DNA from: CAYQJS01 sp964417895
GTDB taxonomy: Bacteria; Chloroflexota; UBA6077; SHYK01
Direction: 5' to 3'
Assembly (NCBI GenBank): GCA_964417895.1
Contig: CAYQJS010000076.1
Coordinates: 1-17,675 of the forward strand
Length of the DNA: 17,675 nt
The notes beneath the pieces were generated by a model that was not told where the DNA came from, made no database searches, and was given only the letters and a program-made list of their open reading frames with translations. Made by a program: the position numbers and the translations under genes. The stretch's first letter is position 1; every line of letters begins with the position of its first letter. This document shows, piece by piece, positions 1 to 6,695 of this stretch.

Positions 1-1
1 G

Positions 2-724
2 CACGCCTGGGCGTACCGGCAGGTGTCGCTGCTGCTTCGCCGCCCGCCCGGCCGCGAGGCCTACCCGGGAGATGTGTTCTACCTCCATTCTCGCTTGCTG
101 GAGCGCGCCGCGAAACTGAGAGACAGGGAAGACGGCTCGCTGGGCGGATCGTTGACCGCGCTTCCGATCATCGAGACACAGGCAAACGACGTCTCAGCCT
201 ACATCCCGACCAACGTCATCTCCATCACGGACGGCCAGATCTACCTGGAGTCAGACCTCTTTTACGCCGGGATCCGCCCGGCGCTGAACGTGGGCATCTC
301 CGTCTCCCGGGTGGGGGGCGCAGCGCAGATCCGAGCTATGCGACAAGTCGCCGGCAAGTTGCGTCTGGACCTCGCCCAGTTCCGCGAGCTGGCGGCCTTC
401 GCCCAGTTCGGCTCCGATCTGGACCGGGCCACGCGGGCCCAGTTGGAGCGCGGGCTTCGAATTCAGGAGGTCCTCAAACAGCCCCAGTATCGGCCAATGC
501 CCGTTGAGCAGCAGATCATGATCCTCTGGGCCGCAACCAATGGCCCACTCGACGAGGTCCCTGTTGAGGGCGTGCGGGCGTGGGAGGACGCCTTTCATAG
601 CTTCATGGCGAATACCTACCCCGAGATCGCGGAGACCATCGCGGCGGAGAAGCAGCTTACCGACGGCACAATCGAAAAGCTGCGGGCCGCCGTGGAGGAG
701 TTCAAGCAAACGCTACCAAGATAG
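2..724 (+). CDS. atpA: ATP synthase F1 subunit alpha, C-terminal part (5' end outside window)
   Basis: Alpha subunit of the F1 catalytic head, which forms the alpha3beta3 hexamer at the cytoplasmic face of the membrane. The frame is open from base 2, so the start lies upstream. About 240 residues are visible of a family length near 500. Clear alpha signatures include LLLRRPPGREAYPGDVFYLH, then IPTNVISITDGQIYLES, then AGIRPALNVGISVSRVGG with the conserved arginine-containing Ser-Arg-Val-Gly-Gly motif, and a helical C-terminal domain starting around RLDLAQFRELAAFAQFGSDLD. The reading frame is intact to a TAG stop. It is followed by a heptad-repeat hairpin and then atpG, the usual A-G-D-C order of F-type operons. 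The Walker A region is not in the window. Identification is secure. Confidence 0.97.
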   Translation, partial: HAWAYRQVSLLLRRPPGREAYPGDVFYLHSRLLERAAKLRDREDGSLGGSLTALPIIETQANDVSAYIPTNVISITDGQIYLESDLFYAGIRPALNVGISVSRVGGAAQIRAMRQVAGKLRLDLAQFRELAAFAQFGSDLDRATRAQLERGLRIQEVLKQPQYRPMPVEQQIMILWAATNGPLDEVPVEGVRAWEDAFHSFMANTYPEIAETIAAEKQLTDGTIEKLRAAVEEFKQTLPR

Positions 725-801
725 TCCCAAGTCCCAAGTCCCAAGTCCCAAGTCCCAAGTCGGGGCCCGGACTTTAAGACTTGGGACTTGGGACATGGGA
801 C
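724..801. repeat. Heptad repeat (GTCCCAA x5) with inverted copy, forming a long hairpin
   Basis: Five perfect tandem copies of GTCCCAA run from 724 to 758 and continue as GTC to 761. An inverted series, GACTTGGGACTTGGGAC, lies at 778-794. Bases 745-761 and 778-794 pair perfectly over 17 bp with a 16-base loop. Allowing one mismatch, the stem extends to 738-761 with 778-801. It fills the atpA-atpG gap, and its 3' arm ends six bases before the atpG ATG, so it covers the only purine-rich candidate ribosome-binding site (797-800). Translated in other frames it gives the repetitive LGTWDLG-type peptide, which is an artefact. Heptad repeats of this kind are known as interspersed intergenic elements in several bacterial lineages; the family assignment is inference. 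Confidence 0.9.
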
Positions 802-807
802 TGAGTA

Positions 808-1671
808 ATGGCGAGCCTTCGAGACATCCGTCGGCGCATCCGCAGCGTCAGAAACACGGCGCAGATCACGCGAGCCATGCAGATGGTGGCAGCGTCGCGC
901 ATGCGGCGTGCCCAGCAGCGCGTGCTCGCGTCGCGCCCCTACTCGGATGCCGCCCGGACGATGCTCGGCGAGCTGAGCCAGCAACGGACTGACCCGGCGA
1001 CCGTGCACCCGCTGCTGCGGCCGCGGCCGGAGCGACGAGCAGCGTACGTCGTGTTCACCTCCGACCGGGGCCTTGCCGGCGCGCTGAACGGGAACGTCTT
1101 GCGGCGAGCCACAGAGGATATCCTAATCCAGGAGGCGGAGCCGGAGGTGATCACCGTCGGCCGGAAAGGTCAGGACTTCTTCACGCGGCGAGGTAGACGA
1201 CTCGCCGCGACCTTCACGGGGCTGGCCGAGCGGGCCGACTATCAAGACGTCATCCCACTCGCGCGCGTCATCATGGACGCGTACGTCAGCGAATCGGTCG
1301 ACGCCGTCCGTGTCGTGTACCCTCGATTCGTATCTACCCTGAGCCAGCAGCCAACGGTCATGCGTTTGCTGCCCGTCGCGCCGCTCGAGGAGTACGGCAC
1401 CGCGCTGGAGTTCATCATTGAGCCGAGCCCCGAAGAGATTACGGCCGCGCTGCTTCCCCGGTACATCGAGGTGGAGTTGTACCAGGCGCTCCTGGAATCG
1501 GTGGCCAGCGAGCACAGCGCACGCATGGTGGCCATGAGGAACGCCACGGAGAACGCGCAGGACCTGGTCGAGGCGTTAACGTTGACCTACAACAAGGCAC
1601 GACAGGCGGCGATCACCAAAGAGATCTCAGAAATCTCCGGCGCGGCGGAGGCGCTGGCGGCGACGCGATAG
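808..1671 (+). CDS. atpG: ATP synthase F1 subunit gamma
   Basis: Central rotor shaft of F1, which couples proton flow through Fo to conformational change in the beta subunits. The product is 287 residues, the normal length. The N-terminal helix carries the family signature MASLRDIRRRIRSVRNTAQI followed by TRAMQMVAASRMRRAQ. The middle has the Rossmann-like core with FTSDRGLAGALN (about residues 88-99). The C-terminal helix contains SEHSARMVAMRNATENAQDL and ends near TKEISEISGAAEAL, matching the conserved gamma C-terminus. The ATG at 808 is chosen because it begins exactly at the conserved N-terminal helix. The ribosome-binding site is weak and lies in the arm of the preceding hairpin, so coupling to atpA translation is possible. 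The next gene is atpD after 100 bp. Confidence 0.97.
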   Translation: MASLRDIRRRIRSVRNTAQITRAMQMVAASRMRRAQQRVLASRPYSDAARTMLGELSQQRTDPATVHPLLRPRPERRAAYVVFTSDRGLAGALNGNVLRRATEDILIQEAEPEVITVGRKGQDFFTRRGRRLAATFTGLAERADYQDVIPLARVIMDAYVSESVDAVRVVYPRFVSTLSQQPTVMRLLPVAPLEEYGTALEFIIEPSPEEITAALLPRYIEVELYQALLESVASEHSARMVAMRNATENAQDLVEALTLTYNKARQAAITKEISEISGAAEALAATR

Positions 1672-1685
1672 AGAAGCGTCACAAC

Positions 1686-1756
1686 TGTCATGCTGAGCGG
1701 AGCGAAGCATCCGTGGCCGAGAGGTACGGATTCTTCGCCTTCGGCTCAGAATGACA
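1686..1756. repeat. Interspersed inverted repeat in the atpG-atpD gap
   Basis: Left arm TGTCATGCTGAGCGGAGCGAAG (1686-1707) and right arm 1733-1756 are near-perfect inverted copies: the right arm reads back as TGTCATTCTGAGCCG, a two-base insertion, then GGCGAAG. About 25 bases separate the arms. On the minus strand it encodes the familiar spurious peptide MLRSAQHDS, a hallmark of a short palindromic element found in intergenic regions of many environmental bacteria. Its right end overlaps the most upstream ATG of the atpD frame (1751), which makes that ATG an unlikely native start. No transposase is nearby, so it would be a non-autonomous element. Confidence 0.85.
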
Positions 1757-1771
1757 ACGGTGGAGGGAGTC

Positions 1772-3173
1772 TTGCCAGCAGGAACAAAGGGAACCCTCGT
1801 CCAGATCATCGGGCCGGTGGTCGACATCGAGTTCCCGCCAGATCAGCTTCCCGCCATCTATAACGCCGTCGAGATCCACCGCGAGGATGGCTCGAGGCTG
1901 GTGGCGGAGACGCAGCAGCATCTGGGGAACAACTGGATCCGCGCCGTCGCCATGACGACCACCGACGGCCTGCGCAGGGGCATCGACGCGTACGATACAG
2001 GCGGACCCATCACCGTACCCGTGGGGCACGAGACGCTCGGACGGATCTTCGACGTGCTCGGCCACCCCATTGACCTGAAAGAGCCCGTGGTGGCTCAGAC
2101 TTACTATCCGATCCACCGGCCGGCGCCCTCACTCGAAGAGCAGGAGGTGACGCCGCAGATCTTTGAGACCGGGCTGAAAGTCATCGATCTCGTCGCACCG
2201 TTCCGCAAGGGAGGCAAGATCGGCGTATTCGGCGGCGCGGGTGTCGGAAAGACGGTCATCATCCAGGAGCTCATCCGCAACACCGCGGCTGAGCACGGGG
2301 GCTTCTCCGTGTTCGCCGGCGTGGGCGAGCGCTCCCGCGAAGGCAACGACCTGNNNNNNNNNNACGGCATCGGGGGTGATCGACAAGACCGCGATGGTCT
2401 TCGGCCAGATGAACGAGCCCCCGGGCGCCCGCCTCCGGGTTGGGCTGACCGGAGTCACCATGGCCGAGTACTTCCGCGACGAGGGTCGCGACGTCCTCCT
2501 GTTCATCGACAACATCTTTCGTTTCGTACAGGCGGGCTCCGAAGTGTCGGCGCTCCTGGGTCGCATGCCGTCGGCGGTGGGCTATCAGCCCACTCTGGGA
2601 ACGGAGATGGGCCAGCTGCAGGAACGCATCACCTCGACCAAACGCGGGTCTATCACTTCGCTTCAGGCAATCTACGTACCTGCCGACGACTACACAGACC
2701 CCGCGCCGGCGACCACGTTCGCCCACCTGGACTCGACTATCGCCCTGGAGCGCTCCATCGCCGAGCAGGGCCTGTATCCGGCTATCGACCCGCTCGGATC
2801 GACGTCGCGGATTCTTGACCCGCAGGTGGTCGGTGAGGAACATTACCGTGTGGCGCGCGAGGTCCAGCGCGTCTTGCAGCGCTACAAGGACCTGCAAGAC
2901 ATCATCGCTATCCTGGGCGTGGACGAGCTGAGCGAGGACGACAGGCTAACGGTTGGGCGTGCGCGACGGATCCAGCGATTCCTCTCGCAGCCGATGTTCG
3001 TCGCCGAAGCGTTCACGGGTACGCCGGGAAAGTTCGTCCCGCTGACCGAGACGATCGCAGGGTTCGCGCAGATCCTCGAGGGCAGGCACGACGCACTGCC
3101 GGAGCAAGCTTTCTACATGGTCGGCAATATCGACGAGGCCGTCGCGAAAGCGGAAGAGCTTGCCGACGTGTGA
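1772..3173 (+). CDS. atpD: ATP synthase F1 subunit beta (interrupted by an assembly gap)
   Basis: Catalytic subunit of F1 that makes ATP from ADP and phosphate. Walker A is GGAGVGKT at about residues 154-161, the arginine-rich GVGERSREGNDL motif follows, and Walker B is VLLFIDNIFRF. The ALLGRMPSAVGYQPTL segment and a DELSEDD form of the DELSEED lever are also present. A run of ten Ns (2354-2363) falls between NDL and SGVIDK, where the family has about four residues before Thr-Ala-Ser. Twelve bases would restore the frame, so the apparent frameshift comes from gap length. Expected length is about 467 residues, normal for the family. I prefer TTG 1772, preceded by GGAGGGAG at 1762-1769. ATG 1751 lies in a repeat and would add seven residues. 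Identification is secure; the start is likely. Confidence 0.95.
2354..2363. other. Assembly gap (10 Ns) inside atpD
   Basis: Ten undetermined bases. The upstream frame ends after a Leu codon at 2351-2353 and the downstream frame resumes at 2364 with Thr-Ala-Ser-Gly. Ten is not a multiple of three, whereas homologous beta subunits have an unbroken segment of about four residues here. The N count is therefore a placeholder and the true gap is probably 12 bases. Confidence 0.97.
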
Positions 3174-3200
3174 GTGAGCGGAGGTGCCGAGAACCATTAA

Positions 3201-3458
3201 ATGCCGTTCAGTCGCCAGCTGTTTGAGAGTGCGGGCGACGCTGCTCAAGTCCTGCTCGACTTCCTCCGGACCAATAGCGAGCTCGCTTTCACTGCCGACG
3301 AGATCGCCGAAGGGCTGCTTGCCGAAGGCGCGCGTCTCGACCGCGCTATGATCGATCGGGCACTCATTGAATTGGTCGCCACCGGGAGGGTGGACGCCAG
3401 GTTGCTGTTGGGAATGACCTGCTACATTTACGCCAGACCCATCGGTTTCCGTCCATAG
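3201..3458 (+). CDS. Small winged-helix-like protein of unknown function, copy A
   Basis: An 85-residue protein that I do not recognise by name. It lies 27 bp after atpD, in the same direction and within the atp operon. Its product begins MPFSRQLFE. The middle, LAFTADEIAEGLLAEG followed by DRAMIDRALIELVATGRVDAR, reads like the helices of a winged-helix DNA-binding or protein-binding fold, and it ends with a beta-like stretch MTCYIYARP. There is no signal peptide and no membrane segment. The neighbouring downstream gene has the same layout, so the two look like tandem paralogues. A stop (TAA at 3198-3200) immediately precedes the ATG, so no earlier start is possible. GGAGGTG lies at 3180-3186, rather far upstream (14 bases). 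A role in regulating or assembling ATP synthase is only suggested by position. Confidence 0.8.
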   Translation: MPFSRQLFESAGDAAQVLLDFLRTNSELAFTADEIAEGLLAEGARLDRAMIDRALIELVATGRVDARLLLGMTCYIYARPIGFRP

Positions 3459-3467
3459 GAGGCAACG

Positions 3468-3779
3468 TTGCCCATCACGCGACAGCAGTTTGAGCTCGGA
3501 ATTGACTCCGAAATCGAAACATATATGCGGAACGTGGCGACTTTTCTGGAGCATCATCCTGACGAAGCCTATACGCTGGACGAATTGTGGCAGAGCGTGT
3601 TTGGAGAGCCAGCATCTGTACCCTTCAGCTCAATATCGATCTCGCCTTTGGAACAGAAAAAGTTCGCTTACGCTCTGGATCGACTCGTGGATCTCGGGGT
3701 TACGGCTGACAGGCAGTTGGCGAATGTTCGGTATTACTCGATTGGCCGGGTGAAACTGGCCCAGGTATTAACACCGTAG
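3468..3779 (+). CDS. Small winged-helix-like protein of unknown function, copy B
   Basis: A 103-residue protein of unknown function between copy A and atpC. The TTG start at 3468 is supported by a perfect AGGAGG at 3457-3462 with a five-base spacer; this site overlaps the stop codon of copy A, so the two are translated as a pair. The N-terminus MPITRQQFE matches MPFSRQLFE of copy A. EAYTLDELWQSVFGE aligns with LAFTADEIAEGLLAEG, and FAYALDRLVDLGVTADRQL aligns with IDRALIELVATGRVDARLL, ending in VRYYSIGRV. Copy B has about ten extra residues (ASVPFSSISISP) in the middle. The pattern suggests a winged-helix fold; this is judged by eye. It has no membrane segment. Function is unknown. Confidence 0.82.
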   Translation: MPITRQQFELGIDSEIETYMRNVATFLEHHPDEAYTLDELWQSVFGEPASVPFSSISISPLEQKKFAYALDRLVDLGVTADRQLANVRYYSIGRVKLAQVLTP

Positions 3780-3813
3780 CTCAGTGCGCTACAGTTCTGC
3801 AGACGGAGAAAAC

Positions 3814-4245
3814 GTGGCTGACCAAAGGCTCACAGTCGAAATCGTGACCGCTGAGCGGCACGTGCTGAGCACCGAAGCCGACATGGTGATCGCGCCGGCG
3901 ACCGAGGGTGTGGTTGGGATCCTTCCCAGGCACGCCCCGCTGCTGACGAGCCTCAGTCCGGGCGTTATGGTGCTGAAGCACGGCAGCGATGAAGAGGCGC
4001 TCGCGGTGGCCGGCGGTTTTCTTCAGGTCAGCAACAACCGTGTCCTCATTCTCGCGGATGCCGCGGAACGCGCCGAGGAAGTGGACGAGCAGCACGCGTC
4101 CGAGGCCCGAGACCGGGCGGAAGCCGCGCTCCAGGAAGCCCGACTGCACCCCGACGGCCTTCAGGCGGAGGCGGCGCGGGCGGCCCTGCGCCTCTCGCTC
4201 GCCCGGCTGAACGTCGTGCGCCGGCGGCGGAGAACCCAGCCTTGA
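3814..4245 (+). CDS. atpC: ATP synthase F1 subunit epsilon
   Basis: Epsilon subunit at the foot of the central stalk, which contacts the c-ring and can inhibit ATP hydrolysis. The 143-residue product has the N-terminal beta-barrel (LTVEIVTAERHVLSTEADMV, then ATEGVVGILPRHAPLLTSLSPG) and AVAGGFLQVSNNRVLILADAAERAEE, followed by a full C-terminal helical hairpin rich in Glu, Ala and Arg. The C-terminal regulatory domain is therefore present. GTG at 3814 is preferred over the upstream in-frame GTG at 3784 because GGAG at 3805-3808 lies five bases ahead and the protein then starts at the usual point (MADQRLTVEIV). The two small genes displace it from its normal position right after atpD. Its stop overlaps the murA start. 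Confidence 0.95.
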   Translation: MADQRLTVEIVTAERHVLSTEADMVIAPATEGVVGILPRHAPLLTSLSPGVMVLKHGSDEEALAVAGGFLQVSNNRVLILADAAERAEEVDEQHASEARDRAEAALQEARLHPDGLQAEAARAALRLSLARLNVVRRRRRTQP

Positions 4246-5561
4246 GCGCCGCGAGCGTACGACGGACGCGCGACCAAGCTGGATCGCAAAGCCAGCTGCC
4301 TGCTGCCGGGTGCTTGCGAGTCGATGGCGGCGCTCCGCTCCGAGGCCGCGTGCGCGTCGCCGGGGCAAAGAACGCCGCTCTACCGATCATGGCGGCCGCC
4401 CTCCTTACCCCGGAGACTTGCATCATCCGGAATGTACCGTGCATCGAGGACACCGCTACGCTGACGGAGCTACTCCGCGCCCTGGGCGCGACGGTAGAGT
4501 TCCCCGAGCCGCACACCGCGGTTGTCAATGCCAGCGCCCTTACCTCTGCCCGTGCGCCGGCGCAGTTCGTCGCCAAGATGCGGGCCTCGTTCCTGGTGAT
4601 GGGCCCGCTGCTGGCTCGCCTTGGCTGCGCGGAGGCTGGTCACCCGGGCGGCTGCGAGATCGGCATTCGGCCGGTGAACGTCGACGTGGACGGCTTCCGC
4701 GCGATGGGCGCCACCGTGCTCCCGGATGACGCAGCCTACCGGATTCAGTGCGAGCGTCTCATCGGCGCCCGCATATACCTCGACTACCCCAGCCACACTG
4801 GGACAGAGAACCTCCTCATGGCGGCGTGTCTCGCCCAGGGTGAGACGGTGATCAAGCACGCATCCATGGAGCCGGAGGTTGTGGACCTCGCTCAATTCTT
4901 GACATCCCTCGGCGCCCGCATCCGAGGCGCGGGCACGAGTACGGTGGTCGTCGAGGGGGTCACGCGCCTGCACGGCGCCGATCACACGGTTATGCCCGAT
5001 CGCCTCACGGCCGGCACGTTTGCAGCCGCGGGCCTCATCACGCGCGGCGACGTAACGGTCGAGGGCGTGATCACGGAGCATCTGGACCCCGTCGTCTTCA
5101 AGATGGGCCAGATGGGGGCGGCGGTTGAAGTGACTGATGGGGAGATCAGGTGCGCCTGGAAGGGGCCTCTCTCGTCAGTGGATATCCAGGCAATCCACTA
5201 CCCAGGGTTCCCGACCGACCTGCAGGCAGTCTTCGGCGCCGTGCTCACTCAGGCCGAAGGGACGAGCACCATCCACGAGCGCGTCTTTGAAAACCGCCTC
5301 CTGTACGCGCACGAGCTTAACGCCATGGGCGCAGACATCGAAGTGACGGCGCAGACGGCCTATGTCCACGGCCCAACGCCCCTCCACGGTGCGCACGTTA
5401 ATGCGCTCGACATCCGCTCGGGCGCTGCCCTCGTTCTCGCGGCCCTCACGGCTGACGGACAGACGACGATCCACGCCGCCCAGCACGTGGACCGAGGATA
5501 TGAAGAGTTCGTCGACATGCTGCGTCTCCTGGGAGGACACATTACGAGGCATGAGGACTGA
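4242..5561 (+). CDS. murA: UDP-N-acetylglucosamine 1-carboxyvinyltransferase
   Basis: First committed enzyme of peptidoglycan precursor synthesis, transferring enolpyruvate from PEP to UDP-GlcNAc in the cytoplasm; it is the target of fosfomycin. The product is 439 residues. GAKNAALPIM carries the conserved Lys-Asn pair (about residues 43-44), KMRASFLVMGPLLARLG follows, and the loop HPGGCEIGIRPV has the catalytic cysteine at about residue 138, so this is the fosfomycin-sensitive Cys form. FPTDLQAVFGA contains the conserved Asp of the active site. The TTG start overlaps the atpC stop (TTGA), with GGAG at 4229-4232, which suggests translational coupling. A downstream TTG at 4314 would begin at LRVDGGAPLRG, closer to the usual family start, and remains possible. 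The last codons lie in a heptad repeat. Confidence 0.95.
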   Translation: MSAASVRRTRDQAGSQSQLPAAGCLRVDGGAPLRGRVRVAGAKNAALPIMAAALLTPETCIIRNVPCIEDTATLTELLRALGATVEFPEPHTAVVNASALTSARAPAQFVAKMRASFLVMGPLLARLGCAEAGHPGGCEIGIRPVNVDVDGFRAMGATVLPDDAAYRIQCERLIGARIYLDYPSHTGTENLLMAACLAQGETVIKHASMEPEVVDLAQFLTSLGARIRGAGTSTVVVEGVTRLHGADHTVMPDRLTAGTFAAAGLITRGDVTVEGVITEHLDPVVFKMGQMGAAVEVTDGEIRCAWKGPLSSVDIQAIHYPGFPTDLQAVFGAVLTQAEGTSTIHERVFENRLLYAHELNAMGADIEVTAQTAYVHGPTPLHGAHVNALDIRSGAALVLAALTADGQTTIHAAQHVDRGYEEFVDMLRLLGGHITRHED

Positions 5562-5579
5562 GTGCTGAGGACTGAGCGC
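5552..5579. repeat. Four degenerate heptads (TGAGNNC) over the murA stop
   Basis: TGAGGAC, TGAGTGC, TGAGGAC and TGAGCGC follow each other without spacing from 5552 to 5579, giving an 11-base direct repeat (TGAGGACTGAG) at 5552-5562 and 5566-5576. The murA stop TGA (5559-5561) is part of the second heptad, so the repeat has grown into or out of the gene end. Another TGAGCGC occurs at 5657-5663, just before mreB. The seven-base period matches the unrelated GTCCCAA array between atpA and atpG. Confidence 0.75.
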
Positions 5580-5648
5580 CAGGGACATGGCGAGATACGC
5601 CGTGCGAGGACCAAGAGCGCGCGGTCGATGTCTGGGCCTGTCTCTGCC

Positions 5649-5660
5649 CTCAGATCTGAG
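5649..5660. repeat. 12-bp perfect palindrome upstream of mreB
   Basis: CTCAGATCTGAG is a perfect palindrome that ends eight bases before the mreB ATG. It lies at the end of the 107-bp murA-mreB gap and could be an operator, or simply the inverted end of the TGAGNNC heptad element. I see no convincing promoter in the same gap. Confidence 0.5.
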
Positions 5661-5668
5661 CGCTGAAT

Positions 5669-6673
5669 ATGTTTGGCAAGGGCATAGGCATTGATCTGGG
5701 GACCGCGAACGTCCTCGTCTACATGAAGGGCAGAGGCATCGTCCTCAACGAACCCTCCGTCGTGGCCTATTCCGCCAGCGATTCCCGGGTGCTGGCGGTC
5801 GGCACCGAGGCGCGGCAGATGCTCGGCCGCACGCCGGGGCGCGTCATCGTGACGCGCCCCATGCGCGATGGGGTGATCGCCGACTTCATGATCACCCAGG
5901 CGATGCTGCGCTACTTTATTCGAAAGGTGTGCGGGCGGTTCAACCTCTTCAAACCCACAGTCATGATCTGCATTCCCGTGGGAGTCACCGGCATCGAAAG
6001 TCGAGCGGTGCTGGACGCGACGATTCAGGCGGGGGCGCGTGAGGCGCACCTGATCGCCGAGCCGCTCGCCGCCGCCATCGGCGCCGGCATACCCATCGCA
6101 GGCCCGAGCGGCAACATGATCATCGATATCGGAGGTGGGACCAGCGAGGCGGCCATCATTTCCCTGAACGACATCGTGGTGAGCAGCTCGATCCGAGTTG
6201 GCGGCAACAAGATCGACGACATCATCACCACTTATGTGAAGCGCCGCCACAACCTGATCATCGGGGAACGGACCGCTGAGGAAATCAAGATCCAGATCGG
6301 GAGCGCCTTGCCGCTGGACAAAGAGCTGCGTATGGAAGTCCGGGGTCGCGACCAGGTGGAGGGCCTCCCGAAGACCATCACCCTCACCTCGACGGAGATT
6401 ACCGAGGCGCTCGCGGAGACCCTGTCGCTCATCGTCGGCAACGCGAAGACGGTGCTGGAGCAGACGCCGCCTGAGCTGGCGGCCGATGTGGTGGACCGCG
6501 GCATGCTCCTCACCGGAGGTGGCGCCCTTGTGCGCAACCTCGATACATTGTTCGCCCGCGAGACGGGAGTGCCGGCGTATGTGGCGGAGGACCCATTGTC
6601 GTGCGTTGCCATCGGCGCGGGCCGCGCCCTCGAGAACTACGCCATCTTCAAGGACTGCCTCACGTCTGCGTAG
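5669..6673 (+). CDS. mreB: Rod shape-determining protein MreB (actin family)
   Basis: Bacterial actin that forms membrane-associated filaments and guides the elongation machinery of the cell wall. The 334-residue product matches the family length. It starts MFGKGIGIDLGTANVLVY, with the phosphate-1 loop at about residues 8-14. It has GVIADFMITQAMLRYFI near residue 70, MICIPVGVTGIESRAV near 100, the phosphate-2 motif IIDIGGGTSEAAI at about 151-163, and the adenosine motif LLTGGGALVRNLD near the C-terminus. ATG 5669 fits the conserved start; the ribosome-binding site is weak. It follows murA on the same strand, a sensible pairing in cell-wall synthesis. The usual mreC and mreD partners do not follow: the next gene is convergent after 22 bp, with no obvious terminator between. 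Mbl, a close paralogue, is an alternative name. Confidence 0.95.
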   Translation: MFGKGIGIDLGTANVLVYMKGRGIVLNEPSVVAYSASDSRVLAVGTEARQMLGRTPGRVIVTRPMRDGVIADFMITQAMLRYFIRKVCGRFNLFKPTVMICIPVGVTGIESRAVLDATIQAGAREAHLIAEPLAAAIGAGIPIAGPSGNMIIDIGGGTSEAAIISLNDIVVSSSIRVGGNKIDDIITTYVKRRHNLIIGERTAEEIKIQIGSALPLDKELRMEVRGRDQVEGLPKTITLTSTEITEALAETLSLIVGNAKTVLEQTPPELAADVVDRGMLLTGGGALVRNLDTLFARETGVPAYVAEDPLSCVAIGAGRALENYAIFKDCLTSA

Positions 6674-6695
6674 CCTATAGCTGCCTTCCAGCCCG

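Noticed and set aside
724..801. CRISPR array
   Set aside because: The repeat unit is seven bases with no spacers, and it ends in an inverted copy.
3775..3800. tRNA-like D-arm sequence (CGTAGCTCAGT) before atpC
   Set aside because: No acceptor stem, anticodon arm or T-arm sequence can be paired around it.
6674..6695. Bidirectional terminator between mreB and the convergent large-subunit gene
   Set aside because: The 22-bp gap has no stable inverted repeat that I can see.
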